Notes: generated by a model from the sequence alone, not told the origin. A stretch of DNA of 64,000 nt from Arthrobacter echini (GCF_004803505.1 NZ_SSWH01000006.1:62001-126000); one strand, 5' to 3'; shown: positions 54,936-63,475, counted from the first letter of the stretch. Program-made: numbers and translations.

Positions 54936-54945
54936 TCAGAAGCTC

Positions 54946-55386
54946 CTAGGGATTGCGGTTCAGTTTCGCGACGACGGGCAGGGCAGCGGCAATCGCTGCT
55001 CTGTCCTCCGCGTCGAGTTGCCCGAGCAGCTCTGCGATGCGCGCGTTCCGGCGCCTGCTGGCCTCCTCCCAGGCCGCGCGGCCCTTTCCCGTGAGCTGCA
55101 CCAGAACGGCGCGGGAATCGGTGGGGTCCTGGTGGCGGCTGACCAACCCTGCCTGCTCGAGCTTGATGATCTGCTCGGTGGCCGACGGAACCCGGATGCC
55201 CAGATTCCCGGCGATACGGCTCACGCGCAGGGGTGCATCGGCCGCCATGCCCAGTGTGCTCAGCTGCATGGTCGACAGTTCGCCGTCGTGGTCCATGGAC
55301 CGGCTCAGGTACACGGCATGCCGCAGAGTGGTGCGGAAGGACTGCGCGAGCGCCAGGAGCTCCTCGTCCTCGGTCTCGGTCCTCAT
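54946..55386 (-). CDS. MarR-family regulator
   Basis: The 146-residue protein has the MarR winged helix: LSTMQLSTLGMAADAPLRVS, recognition helix VPSATEQIIKLEQAGLVSR and wing RHQDPTDSRAVLVQLTGKG. It is a repressor or activator responsive to small ligands. It heads an operon with the MFS gene. A perfect palindrome lies 1 bp before its ATG 55386; an in-frame ATG at 55404 lies on the far side of the palindrome, so the start is uncertain by six residues. Confidence 0.9.
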   Translation of the reverse strand: MRTETEDEELLALAQSFRTTLRHAVYLSRSMDHDGELSTMQLSTLGMAADAPLRVSRIAGNLGIRVPSATEQIIKLEQAGLVSRHQDPTDSRAVLVQLTGKGRAAWEEASRRRNARIAELLGQLDAEDRAAIAAALPVVAKLNRNP

Positions 55387-55387
55387 A

Positions 55388-55402
55388 GTTAGGCAGCCTA
55401 AC
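55388..55402. promoter_or_regulatory. Putative MarR operator palindrome
   Basis: GTTAGGC-a-GCCTAAC is a perfect 7-bp inverted repeat directly before the marR start. MarR proteins bind such short palindromes in their own promoters, so it is likely the autoregulatory operator. No reporter or footprint is available from sequence. Confidence 0.65.
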
Positions 55403-55474
55403 ATTCACCTGCCGAATGGTACAAAAGAGCGCGCTGGCCGGACTAGCGTGGAGTGGGTCAACCGAAGGAGGAAC

Positions 55475-55906
55475 ATGCAGCGCTACCTGGGCGTGGACGA
55501 TGCGCTCTCCTTCCTTGTGGGGGCCTGGGCGACGGAACGGCGACTGCTCGACCGTGCGTCAGGCCTCAGCGGTACGTTCAGCGGTCTCACCACGTTCACG
55601 CCCGACGCCGACGGCCTGGCATGGGTCGAGGAAGGGACCGTCAGCTGGCCGCACTTCCGGGGACCGGCGTGGCGTTCCTACTGGATCAGCGCGGTCGGAG
55701 GGACGACGATCGTGCACTTCCCTGATGATCGCGTGCTCTGCCGGCTCGATCTGCGCACGGGCAGGGCACGCGACGTCCACGCGTGCTTCCCCGACACGTA
55801 CCGCGTCGACTTCGCCATCCACACAGCGGACTCCGTGGAATACTCCTGGGACGTGACAGGACCGGCGAAGGATCAGCTCCTGTCCACCTCACTCCGGCGG
55901 GCCTGA
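55475..55906 (+). CDS. DUF6314 family protein
   Basis: The 143-residue protein is a beta-rich, lipocalin-like domain with FLVGAWATERRLLDRASG, GLSGTFSGLTTFTPD and CRLDLRTGRARDVHACFPDT. It fits the DUF6314 pattern (FLxGxW start). Function is unknown; the fold may bind small hydrophobic or heme-like ligands. AAGGAGG precedes ATG 55475. Its end overlaps the convergent acyltransferase gene by 34 bp. Confidence 0.75.
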   Translation: MQRYLGVDDALSFLVGAWATERRLLDRASGLSGTFSGLTTFTPDADGLAWVEEGTVSWPHFRGPAWRSYWISAVGGTTIVHFPDDRVLCRLDLRTGRARDVHACFPDTYRVDFAIHTADSVEYSWDVTGPAKDQLLSTSLRRA

Positions 55907-56958
55907 CGCGGCGGGTGGACTCGCATCCGTCGTCGGCGCGGAGCCCGTTCCCGTGGCCGCTGCTTCAGTGCGGGGATTTCGAACAGGAGGTTGACGGAGG
56001 CGTGCTCCTGCCTCGCGTACACCCACGCCAGACCCAGCGGCACACCGATGCCGACGACGAGCAGCAGAGGCAGGACGAACCATGCGCCGATGAGCCCAGC
56101 GTCGCCCACGAGCGCGAGCGTGATCATGATGGGGCCGAGATGCACCACGTAGAAGACGATCGAGTAGCGGCCCACGAACTCGAGGGCAGCGCTCACACGT
56201 CCGGCGCGCAGGCGCGGGAACAGCCAGCAGACGACGCCGAGCGCACCCACCACTCCCCAGGCGAACTCGCCGTGGTACAGCACGTCCCGGCCGGCCAGAT
56301 TCAGCACACCCACGGTTATGGCGGAGACCGCCGCCATGATCAGTACCCAGGGGCGTTCGATGATCCGGGTGACCTGCCGTGCGTGCCTGGCGCACCAGGC
56401 GCCGAAGAAGAAGAACGCTGCGAGGAACACCATGATCTCGGGGCGGCTGCCGTCCGGCAGGACGAACGACACCACCAGGGCGGCACCGGAGATCAACAGT
56501 GGCGGGATGTGGCGCAGCGGAAAGGCCACGGCGTAGAAGATCAGGATGAACCACAGGTACCAGAGGTACGTCGGCGAGAGGTAGATGATTTCGGCGACCT
56601 CCGTCAGGCCGATGTCGCCGCCGGCCGCCAGGAGGATCAGGGACCACAGGAGGTACGGCCACGCCACCATGGACACCTTGCCGGCGACGTACTCACGCCC
56701 AGGCTTGGCGATCGAGCGCGGCAGCAGAATGCCCGAGAGGAACATCAGCACCGGCATGCGGAACGGTTCGAGGAACAGATTGAACTGGTCGACGCCGGGG
56801 ACCGGACCGACGGCCTGCCGCAGGGCCTCCCCCACGTGCAGCACGATCACGAGAAGGATGGCGGTGCCCCGCAGGCTGTCCATCCAACCGATCCGCACGT
56901 CGTCCGTCGCGCTGATCCTGACCTCCTCCGACGTCGCTCCTACTGTAGGTAGGCGCAC
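55873..56958 (-). CDS. Acyltransferase 3 family membrane protein
   Basis: The 361-residue protein has 10 predicted helices and the acyltransferase 3 start MDSLRGTAILLVIVLHVGEA with the conserved Arg and His. FRMPVLMFLSGILLPRS and YLWYLWFILIFYAVA are further family features. Such enzymes O-acetylate sugars, polysaccharides or peptidoglycan at the membrane. A basic Arg-rich tail follows. Substrate is unknown; no polysaccharide genes are adjacent. Confidence 0.87.
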   Translation of the reverse strand: MRLPTVGATSEEVRISATDDVRIGWMDSLRGTAILLVIVLHVGEALRQAVGPVPGVDQFNLFLEPFRMPVLMFLSGILLPRSIAKPGREYVAGKVSMVAWPYLLWSLILLAAGGDIGLTEVAEIIYLSPTYLWYLWFILIFYAVAFPLRHIPPLLISGAALVVSFVLPDGSRPEIMVFLAAFFFFGAWCARHARQVTRIIERPWVLIMAAVSAITVGVLNLAGRDVLYHGEFAWGVVGALGVVCWLFPRLRAGRVSAALEFVGRYSIVFYVVHLGPIMITLALVGDAGLIGAWFVLPLLLVVGIGVPLGLAWVYARQEHASVNLLFEIPALKQRPRERAPRRRRMRVHPPRQARRSEVDRS

Positions 56959-57036
56959 TGACCATTCGTGGAGGAGGCGGCACCGGATTGCTCCTGCGCG
57001 CGATCAGGTGAGGCAGGGGCGTGCGTATGCATCGCG

Positions 57037-57786
57037 CTAGTAGCTGTACTCCCAGCTGCTGTCGGTCCAGTAGTCCTCGTAGACGAGCGTGCCGGAGGGA
57101 TTCTCGACGTCGAGGAGGACTATGCCCTGAGCTTTCTCACCCGGCCCGATATCTGTGGGCAGAAGCACGGAGTCGTCGAGGCAGAACAGGGTCGCAACGC
57201 TGTCCGCACCCGCATTCGACGTGACACCGTCGGGTCCGATCGCCTGGAACGTGTACGAGGACATGCTGAACTGCTCGATCAGGTCCGAGTTGAGCATGTT
57301 CGGGCTCGTCTCGACCGAGACGTCCAGAGCGACGAAGTGCCCGTTCTCCGGCGCTTCCGCCAAGCTGTCGGTGCATTGCACGTCGACGGCGATGTCGTTC
57401 ACGGTGAAGGAGACCAGGTACTCCCCATTGGCGTCCCTGATTCCGGCCAGCTCGCCGACCTGCTTGATGAGATTCCCGCGGGGGGACAGCTCCGTGGTGG
57501 CGGGAGGTGCCGCCGCAGGTGTAGGTGCTGCCGCAGTCGTGGGTGCCGCCTCTGCTGTGGTCGGTGCCGGGGCAGGAGTTGTCGGCGCCGTCGGCGGCGG
57601 AGTCGTCGCAGGAACAGGTGCCGGTGCTGCCGTCGCCGACGCAATCGGCGCTGCTGCCGTCGTCGTCGGAGCGGACGCGGACGCAGATCCTGCCGCCGAC
57701 TCCACCGGCGCCTCGGCATTTCCACCTCCCGAGCAGGCGGTCAGGGCCAAGGCGAGACCCAGTAGCGGTGCACGGTAGAACTTCAT
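57037..57786 (-). CDS. Lipoprotein with Ala/Pro/Thr-rich linker and DUF4352-like domain
   Basis: The 249-residue protein has a lipoprotein signal (LLGLALALTAC with Cys18). A low-complexity linker (about 27-105), rich in Ala, Pro and Thr with repeated APTT- and TAAAP-like runs, follows. The C-terminal beta domain (ISFTVND-type; YLVSFTVNDIAVDVQC, then NGHFVALDVSVETSPNM) is like the secreted DUF4352/telomeric-repeat-like Ig fold. It would be anchored outside the membrane. GGGGG precedes ATG 57786. Confidence 0.82.
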   Translation of the reverse strand: MKFYRAPLLGLALALTACSGGGNAEAPVESAAGSASASAPTTTAAAPIASATAAPAPVPATTPPPTAPTTPAPAPTTAEAAPTTAAAPTPAAAPPATTELSPRGNLIKQVGELAGIRDANGEYLVSFTVNDIAVDVQCTDSLAEAPENGHFVALDVSVETSPNMLNSDLIEQFSMSSYTFQAIGPDGVTSNAGADSVATLFCLDDSVLLPTDIGPGEKAQGIVLLDVENPSGTLVYEDYWTDSSWEYSY

Positions 57787-57961
57787 GAATCCCCCAGGTG
57801 TGTGATGCGGTTCCCTGATCGTACGTCGGCTCACCCGCTGTGATCGCAAAGACCGCTGCCGCGCCCTCGGCATCTTCTTCGCAGGAGCCGTGGCGTGCCG
57901 AATTTCCTGTACGGGCTGCGCTACCCTTCGATTCCGACCACACTCCTGAGAGCGAGACGAC

Positions 57962-58204
57962 ATGGACACGCAACTGCCAAAGCTGCTGCATCTTCTGTGC
58001 ACTTGTCTCCTGACGATCGCTTTCCTGGCAACCGGTCCTGCAGGTTGGGCATTCTCGAACGATTCAGGCGACGCCGGTGTGAACATCGGTGCCGGCATCC
58101 TCCTCCTGTTCGGGTACACGGCTGGAGCACTGGGTCTGGTACTGGGTGTCGCCGCGCTCATTACCCACGGATTTATTAGCCGGCGGGAACGGACGCACCC
58201 CTGA
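57962..58204 (+). CDS. Small two-helix membrane protein
   Basis: The 80-residue frame has two hydrophobic helices (LLHLLCTCLLTIAFLATGPA, about 10-30; IGAGILLLFGYTAGALGLVL, about 42-62) and a basic tail. GAGACGAC lies before ATG 57962, a weak ribosome site. It is divergent from the lipoprotein. It could be real; no family is recognised. Confidence 0.55.
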   Translation: MDTQLPKLLHLLCTCLLTIAFLATGPAGWAFSNDSGDAGVNIGAGILLLFGYTAGALGLVLGVAALITHGFISRRERTHP

Positions 58205-58263
58205 CGTACGATTCACAATCGACTTACGGGCCGTGCTGCCTGGACCGCATTGCCTGGGATTGC

Positions 58264-58523
58264 TCAGTGCTCGGGATGCGCTGTCGCGGATCTTCCCGCC
58301 GCCGAATCGGCCAACGCCAGGCGGACTGCTTCGGATCGCGAGATGTGCTCGCGCTCGGCGATGGCATCGACCGCAGCGACCTCTTCAACGGTGACCGCAC
58401 CGGGACGATCTGCATCGGCTCGGCGGCGCGACCGGGCCGCCCGTGTCTGAGGCTTTTCATCTCCTCGACGTCATAGCCGGCTTCGGTTTCATCCGCCCAC
58501 TGCTGCACCCGGTCCTCGCTCAC
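58264..58523 (-). pseudogene. Frameshifted ribbon-helix-helix antitoxin gene
   Basis: On the minus strand a GTG at 58523 opens SEDRVQQWADETEAGYDVEE ... GRPGRAAEPMQIVPVR. After that point the matching continuation lies in another frame: TVEEVAAVDAIAEREHISR followed by SEAVRLALADS, ending at TGA 58264-58266. The joined sequence matches CopG-like antitoxins with an AEP-x-Q-x-V-x-VR-x-T core. One base appears to be missing near the VR/TVEE junction. No intact toxin gene is next to it. This is my own frame comparison. Confidence 0.72.
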
Positions 58524-58698
58524 CAATAAAAAATGTCTGACGGAAGGAGCTTCGGCGGTAGGAGTCCGTGAGATCCCCACGTCGGCAGTGGGCGGATCCT
58601 GAGCTACCCCAGCTCCGCAGCTGATCCGCGGACAGGAGCACGGACTCGAAGGCGGAACAGCGTCGCGGTTTTCCGTGCCACCGAGTACTTCAAGCACT

Positions 58699-58740
58699 AA
58701 AAAAGACCCATCGGTACCTCTGAAGAGATACCGATGGGTC
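58699..58740 (-). terminator. Intrinsic terminator after tRNA-Tyr
   Basis: Arms 58705-58720 and 58725-58740 pair over 16 bp with one mismatch and a TGAA loop. On the minus strand a run of six T (A at 58699-58704) follows. It is the one clear canonical intrinsic terminator here and serves the tRNA-Tyr transcript, whose 3' end is at 58766. Confidence 0.88.
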
Positions 58741-58765
58741 CATGTTTCCCACCGTGACCGGCGAG

Positions 58766-58847
58766 TGGCAGATGAGGGATTCGAACCCCCGTAGGCGTTG
58801 CCAGCTGATTTACAGTCAGCCCCCTTTGGCCGCTCGGGTAATCTGCC
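58766..58847 (-). tRNA. tRNA-Tyr (GTA)
   Basis: The minus strand gives an 82-nt tRNA with acceptor GGCAGAT/ATCTGCC, D-arm CCCGAGCGGCCAAAGGG, anticodon arm GCTGA-CTGTAAA-TCAGC with anticodon GTA, a long variable arm as in class II tRNAs, and T-arm GGGGGTTCGAATCCCTC. CCA is not encoded. Confidence 0.94.
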
Positions 58848-58948
58848 CTATGTCTTCGCTGGGAGGACCGCCCGTAGCAAGCGCGGGCAAGACAACTTTA
58901 CAGACAAAGGGCGCGGGTGACGAATCCGTGCCGGCACTGCATCGGCTA

Positions 58949-59323
58949 CTACAGGCCGGACGCAACGCGACGCTCCACCTGGGCATAGAAGCCGCCCGCC
59001 TGCTCGGGCGTGATCAGCTGCAGGAGGACAGCCCGGTCGAGGTCGGCGCCGACTCCGGCAAGGCGCTCGCTCGATGTCCTGCCTGCCGCGACCAGCAGTG
59101 GCACGCGGGCACCGACCGTCGGTGCGTTGTCGAGCTGCCGGGTTCGATTGCTGATCTCGTCGTCCACCTGATCAGGGCTCTGGACGATCACTTCGGACGC
59201 CGCTGCCGGAGCTGGGGCTGCCCCGACCCCCAGCAGGGACGTCACCGACGCTGCCGCGAGGAAGGACCCGGCTACTGCGGAGCGGAGGCGCACCCGATAG
59301 CGACGGCGAGGTGTCCTGGTCAT
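58949..59323 (-). CDS. Secreted hypothetical protein
   Basis: The 124-residue protein has a Sec-type signal: a strongly basic start ([12 protein letters not shown]), hydrophobic [20 protein letters not shown] and a cleavage-like APAPAAAS. The mature part is helical with many acidic and Arg residues and no Cys. ATG 59323 is the start. Function unknown; it is divergent from yajQ. Confidence 0.65.
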   Translation of the reverse strand: MTRTPRRRYRVRLRSAVAGSFLAAASVTSLLGVGAAPAPAAASEVIVQSPDQVDDEISNRTRQLDNAPTVGARVPLLVAAGRTSSERLAGVGADLDRAVLLQLITPEQAGGFYAQVERRVASGL

Positions 59324-59484
59324 GGTGCGCTCTCCTCTGGCTCGGTGATGCACTCCACCGTGCCCCCCTTGCATGCGCCGCACCCGAGCAGTGGCTGGCC
59401 ATCGCCTGTGAGTGCCGACGGGACGCCGAGCCGAGGTTGCCGATAGTCTGTAGGGCAAGAATCCCAACCACCCCAGGAGGCATC

Positions 59485-59973
59485 GTGGCCAGCGAATCCA
59501 CGTTCGACGTCGTCAGCAAAGTGGACAAGCAGGAGGTCGCCAACGCACTGAATCAGGCCCAGAAGGAGATCGCCCAGCGATACGACTTCAAGGGCGTGGG
59601 GGCGGAGGCGGACTTCAGCGGCGAGAAGATCCTCATGAAGGCCAACTCGGAGGAGCGCGTCCTGGCCGTGCTCGATGTGCTGCAGTCCAAGATGATCAAG
59701 CGCGGCATCTCTCTCAAGTCCCTGGACACCGGCGAGCCCTACGCCTCCGGCAAGGAGTTCCGCCTGGAGACGTCCATCAAGGAGGGCATTGCCCAGGACG
59801 TTGCGAAGAAGATCAACAAGCTCATCCGCGACGAGGGCCCCAAGGGAGTGAAATCGCAGATCCAGGGAGATGAGCTGCGCGTGAGCTCCAAGTCCCGCGA
59901 CGATCTGCAGGCCACCATGGCGCTCCTCAAGAACTTCGACGAGGCGGATCTTCAGTTCGTGAACATGCGCTGA
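59485..59973 (+). CDS. yajQ: YajQ family nucleotide-binding protein
   Basis: The 162-residue protein has the YajQ features [34 protein letters not shown] and the C-terminal [51 protein letters not shown]. Members bind cyclic di-GMP in some bacteria. AGGAGG precedes GTG 59485. Its last codons (FVNMR plus stop) lie within a 20-bp repeat shared with the far end of an integrated element, so insertion has left the coding end intact. Confidence 0.94.
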   Translation: MASESTFDVVSKVDKQEVANALNQAQKEIAQRYDFKGVGAEADFSGEKILMKANSEERVLAVLDVLQSKMIKRGISLKSLDTGEPYASGKEFRLETSIKEGIAQDVAKKINKLIRDEGPKGVKSQIQGDELRVSSKSRDDLQATMALLKNFDEADLQFVNMR

Positions 59974-59974
59974 C
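59955..59974. repeat. Left attachment-site repeat (within yajQ end)
   Basis: The 20 bases GTTCGTGAACATGCGCTGAC at 59955-59974 recur at 63699-63718 in direct orientation. They encode the last yajQ codons and stop. Flanks outside the repeat differ. This is the expected signature of tyrosine-recombinase integration into a gene end. Confidence 0.88.
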
Positions 59975-59988
59975 AAGAGACATAACGC

Positions 59989-60780
59989 CTAGTCAGAGGC
60001 TTGTAACAAGGCCTCAGTCCGCAGAGAGTCCGCAGGATCGCCAAGGACCGTCTCCATCAGCTCGGTGGCGGCGGTCCTTGTCTTGTCCTCAGCGGTAGGC
60101 CATAGATGGCTGTACGTGTTCAGCGTAATAGACGCCTGAGCGTGTCCGAGGGCTCGCTGCACCGTGACGACGTCGCACCCGGTGGCGATCAGCGCTGAGG
60201 CGAAGAAGTGGCGCAGATCGTGGAGGGTGAACTCCTCCAGCCCGGAGGCCTTGCGGACCTCGCGCCAGTAGTGGCCTGCCATGTCCCGGTGCCATAGGTC
60301 TCCCCCGGTCGAGAACAGCCAAGCATCCTCCCCGTGGACGCCGACCTGCTCGACGTGGCGGGCTATCATCTCAGTGAGCCGCGTTGGGATGTAGACGACG
60401 CGCTCCGAACCGTGCTTCGGCGCTGAGACCTCAGTGTTCCTCTTGTTCTCGCCCTGGACTTGCCTACTCACCGTCAGCGTACGGCGCAGGAAATCTACGT
60501 CGCGGACTTGCAGGCCCGACGCTTCACCGAGACGGAGCCCGGCGAACGCGCACACCCCAAGGTAGGCCTGGAACCATTCGGGGGCTACTGACAGCGCGGT
60601 AGCGACCTGCGACGGCGTGGGGATAGTCATTGCTGCCGCTGCCCGGCGTTCCCTGGGTAGCTTGATGTTGTCTGAGGGGTCCGAAGAGATGATTCGGTCG
60701 ACCACGGCAGCCCTGAACGCTGACCGGGCGAAGTTGTAAGTAGTGCCCCTTAGTGTGGTGTAACGCCCGGTGGCCGGGTA
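59989..60780 (-). pseudogene. 5'-truncated tyrosine recombinase (integrase)
   Basis: The minus-strand frame keeps the catalytic C-terminal domain: first Arg in CAFAGLRLGEASGL, HDLRHFFAS (H-x-x-R), GHAQASI and the nucleophile Tyr in TLNTYSHLW. The N-terminal core-binding domain is gone; recognisable similarity starts near YTTLRGTTYNFARSAFR, upstream of which the IS256-type element begins. The stop lies 15 bp from the left repeat, the normal position for an integrase beside its att site. It is probably inactive. Confidence 0.82.
60017..60035. repeat. Left pair of 11-bp-spaced GTCCGCAG repeats
   Basis: GTCCGCAG occurs at 60017-60024 and 60028-60035, 11 bp apart, close to the left attachment repeat. 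It lies inside the 3' end of the integrase gene. Together with three like repeats at 63577-63606 they look like arm-type integrase binding sites (inference). Confidence 0.6.
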
Positions 60781-60799
60781 CGTCGCTTGAGACGTGGAC

Positions 60800-62140
60800 G
60801 CGGTCACCGTGTGGTCCTTCGAGAAAACTCTCACATCCACTCGAAAGGCATCATCACGATGACCGCTCCTCATATTGAAAGACCCTGCCCGCCTTCTCGG
60901 TGAAGCCCTTACCGATTCGTCGTAAGGATCTGATGCGCTCCCTTCTGCAGACCATGATCAACGCCCTGCTTTCTGCTGACGCCGACGCGGTGGCCGGAGC
61001 TGAGTGGGGCAAGCCCAGCCTGGACCGAGTCGCTCAACGCAACGGCTACCGGCACCGCGACCTGGACACCCGGGCCGGCACGATCGATGTCGCTGTCCCG
61101 AAGCTCCGATCCGGTACCTACTTCCCGGACTGGTTGCTCGAGCGTAGGAAACGGACCGAGACCGCGCTGATCACCGTCGTCGCGGGCTGCTACCTCGCCG
61201 GTGTCAGTACCCGCCGGATGGACAAGCTCGTCAAGACGTTGGGCATCAACGCGCTCTCCAAGTCCCAGGTCTCCCGCATGGCCACGGACCTGGACCAGCT
61301 CGTCGACGAGTTCCGGTACCGACCCCTCGGTGATGCCGGCCCATTCACGTTCTCACACCGCGGACGCGTTGACGATGAAGGTCCGCGAAGGCGGGCGGGT
61401 CATCAACACCGTCGTCCTCGTCGCGACCGGCGTCAACGCTAACGGGCGCCGGGAAGTCCTCGGCGTCCGGGTGGCCACCTCCGAGACCGGGGCGGCGTGG
61501 AACACGTTCTTCGCCGACCTGGTGGCCCGGGGACTGACCGGGGTCCGCCTGGTCACCTCCGACGCCCACCGGGCTGGTGGAGGCGATCGCCGCGAATCTG
61601 CCCGGGGCCGCCTGGCAGCGCTGCCGCACCCACTACGCGGCGAACCTCATGTCGGTGACACCGAAGAGCCTGTGGCCGGCCGTCAAAGCGATGCTGCACA
61701 GTGTCTACGACCAACCCGACGCCGGCGCCGTGCACGCCCAGTTCGATCGGCTGCTGGACTACGTCGAGGACAAGCTCCCTGACGCGCACGAGCACCTCGA
61801 TGGTGCGAGGGCGGACATCCTGGCCTTCACCGGGTTCCCCGAAGGCCTCTGGCAACAAATCTGGTCCAACAACCCCAACGAACGACTCAACAGAGAGATC
61901 CGCCGTCGCACCGACAGCGTCGGGATCTTCCCCAACCGCGACGCGATCATCCGGCTCGTCGGCGCGGTCCTGGCCGAGCAGACCGATGAATGGGCTCAAA
62001 CGACGCCCCTACCTCGGCCTCGACATCCTCACCAAGAGCCGGCTCACCCCCGTACCCGACACCGGAAACGAGGTAACCGACCAACCCGCCCTCGAACTCA
62101 GCGCCTAACCACAACCAACACCAGAAGGACCACCAACCGC
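60800..62140 (+). mobile_element. IS256-family insertion, degraded
   Basis: An IS256/mutator-type transposase relic lies between two inverted segments: GCGGT...TGGTCCTTC at 60800-60820 and its inverted form at 62124-62140, with a 4-bp difference in the first. These may be the terminal repeats but exact ends and target duplication could not be found. The insertion separates the integrase catalytic part from its missing N-terminus. Confidence 0.65.
60859..62108 (+). pseudogene. IS256-family transposase with several frameshifts
   Basis: The protein can be rebuilt only by changing frame. ATG 60859 starts TAPHI; LLGEAL follows in another frame (about 60895). DLMRSLLQTMINALLSADAD to about 61350 is in a third stretch; DALTMKVREGGRVINTVVLV, LVEAIAANLPGAAWQRCRTH and the C-terminal LKRRPYLGLDILTKSRLT are each offset, giving breaks near 60880, 60920, 61350, 61570 and 61990. 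Conserved IS256 parts (VRLVTSDAH with acidic residue; FPNRDAIIRLVGAVL) remain. It is inactive. Confidence 0.85.
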
Positions 62141-62448
62141 TACACCACCACCAGGGACTTGACCACCAGCGAACGGATCTGACTCTTCGGCAGGGCCAGA
62201 ACCGGACGCAGGCCGCGTGACAACGACCGCCCTACACCGAGGGCCGTATGCGCCTTCAGCCAACTTGAAGCATTCGGATTCTGCCTCGGAGTGCTTACAC
62301 ACACAGGAAAAATACACGTTTCGCCTAGTCAGACAGCCCTCGACAGCCGGTTTTTCCACAGCATTGAGAGGGTCTTGCTTGCGGCAGATCAGCAAAAATC
62401 GGTCGCAGGCGAGCTCCGTGCGTTGTGTCACGACTGCGCCCGTACCTC
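62141..62448. other. Gap between IS remnant and toxin/antitoxin genes
   Basis: This stretch of about 300 bp has no convincing gene on either strand. It moves from GC-rich (IS-like) to AT-richer sequence about 62250. It may contain the missing integrase 5' part only as unrecognisable remains; I see no match. Confidence 0.4.
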
Positions 62449-62477
62449 TTGTATGCATATGACTTTTAGGCTATATT
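62449..62477 (+). promoter_or_regulatory. Sigma70-type promoter of the toxin/antitoxin operon
   Basis: TTGTAT at 62449-62454 and TATATT at 62472-62477 are separated by 17 bp, a near-consensus promoter. The ATG of the first gene is only 7 nt after the -10 box, so the mRNA should start at or next to the start codon (leaderless). No ribosome site is visible. Confidence 0.65.
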
Positions 62478-62483
62478 TACGTC

Positions 62484-62912
62484 ATGGAGGTTCAGTGGCC
62501 CGAGAGTTTTCAGAGGATGTTGGACCGCTACAAAGGGGCAGCAGGGCAGGGCAAGGAGCGTGACGCCGAGGTCTATTCCTTTATCATTGCGGCCCTAGGG
62601 GAACTGAGTAGCTTAGACGGTGAGCCAACTGAGGAATCTGCGACCTTCAAGATTGTGCGACAGTGCAAGGCTCACACGGTGTGGAGAGTGTCACACCCAT
62701 ATGTCAAAGGGCTGGCGGTGCGAGTCATAGCCTGGTTTCCTCCTGAACACAAAGACACAGTGGTGGTGGCCCTGTTCTCCGGAGACAAATCAAACATAGG
62801 CGACATTTTCTACAATTCAGTGGAAGATCGAGCGAAGGTAGCCATACAGGCGTGGTATCGCGAACAGGAGGAGAAAAATGATGGAACCAATGAACTTCCG
62901 TCGCGGAAATGA
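62484..62912 (+). CDS. Putative HigB-like toxin of an element-borne pair
   Basis: The 142-residue soluble protein has a helical start (EVQWPESFQRMLDRYKGAAG) and a beta-rich core (TFKIVRQCKAHTVWRVSHPY, then LAVRVIAWFPPEHKDTVVVA), as in RelE/HigB-type RNases of phage origin. It overlaps the following XRE gene by 35 bp in the toxin-first order of HigBA. Family is inferred from fold pattern and context, not from a firm signature. Its start is preceded by a near-leaderless promoter. Confidence 0.62.
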   Translation: MEVQWPESFQRMLDRYKGAAGQGKERDAEVYSFIIAALGELSSLDGEPTEESATFKIVRQCKAHTVWRVSHPYVKGLAVRVIAWFPPEHKDTVVVALFSGDKSNIGDIFYNSVEDRAKVAIQAWYREQEEKNDGTNELPSRK

Positions 62913-63261
62913 GCAGATTGATGCGGCGTTGCAAAACCCTGATATAGCTGCAAGAGTCGCGGCCATACGCGCTGGGAATCGCGAGAATGATCGCACTTAC
63001 AAGATGCAGCTAGCGATGATTCGTGACGCTGCGAATCTGACCCAGACAGAACTAGCCCAAAACATGGATAGCACGCAGGGTGTGGTTTCGAAGCTTGAGC
63101 GATCCGAAAACATGCTCCTACAGACGCTCCTCCGTTACCTAAATGCAGCTGGCGCGGATGATGTGCGAATTGTAGTCTCAATGAAGGGTCAAGAAATTGA
63201 GGTAGACCTCGACAATGTGAGGGATGACCTAACGAAAACAAACAAGATGGAAGCGGTCTAG
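62878..63261 (+). CDS. XRE-family helix-turn-helix protein (HigA-like antitoxin)
   Basis: The 127-residue protein has a helix-turn-helix at about 45-100: QLAMIRDAANLTQTELAQNM, then DSTQGVVSKLERSENMLLQT. This is the pattern of HigA-type antitoxins and other XRE regulators. GGAGG lies 6-7 nt before ATG 62878, inside the preceding gene, which it overlaps by 35 bp. It probably neutralises that product and represses the shared promoter. Confidence 0.8.
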   Translation: MMEPMNFRRGNEQIDAALQNPDIAARVAAIRAGNRENDRTYKMQLAMIRDAANLTQTELAQNMDSTQGVVSKLERSENMLLQTLLRYLNAAGADDVRIVVSMKGQEIEVDLDNVRDDLTKTNKMEAV

Positions 63262-63311
63262 TCCATCTGAATGCATGGCTATTATCTATTCGAACTACCA
63301 CTGGGGAAATC

Positions 63312-63461
63312 ATGGCTACGGAAGACATAAGACTGGAAGCGCGTAATGCACTCTTGAAAGCAATTCTTGACGAGGTCGAGGACTCGAATACTCGTTACAA
63401 CTTGCTGGACCTGTCACAGGCCTACAATTCAATCATATCGGCTCACTCAAGGACGAGCTAG
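63312..63461 (+). CDS. 49-residue small protein
   Basis: ATG 63312 opens a 49-codon frame (ATEDIRLEARNALLKAILDE ... NLLDLSQAYNSIISAHSRTS) ending at TAG 63459-63461. It is helical and acidic, with GGGGAAATC before the ATG. It follows the HTH gene by 50 bp and precedes an intrinsic-type terminator, so it may be the last gene of that operon. Role unknown. Confidence 0.55.
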   Translation: MATEDIRLEARNALLKAILDEVEDSNTRYNLLDLSQAYNSIISAHSRTS

Positions 63462-63475
63462 AGTTCGTGCTCAAG

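Noticed and set aside
58766-58847. tRNA-Tyr as attachment site of the integrated element
   Set aside because: No copy of the tRNA 3' end occurs further right; the direct repeat lies in yajQ instead.
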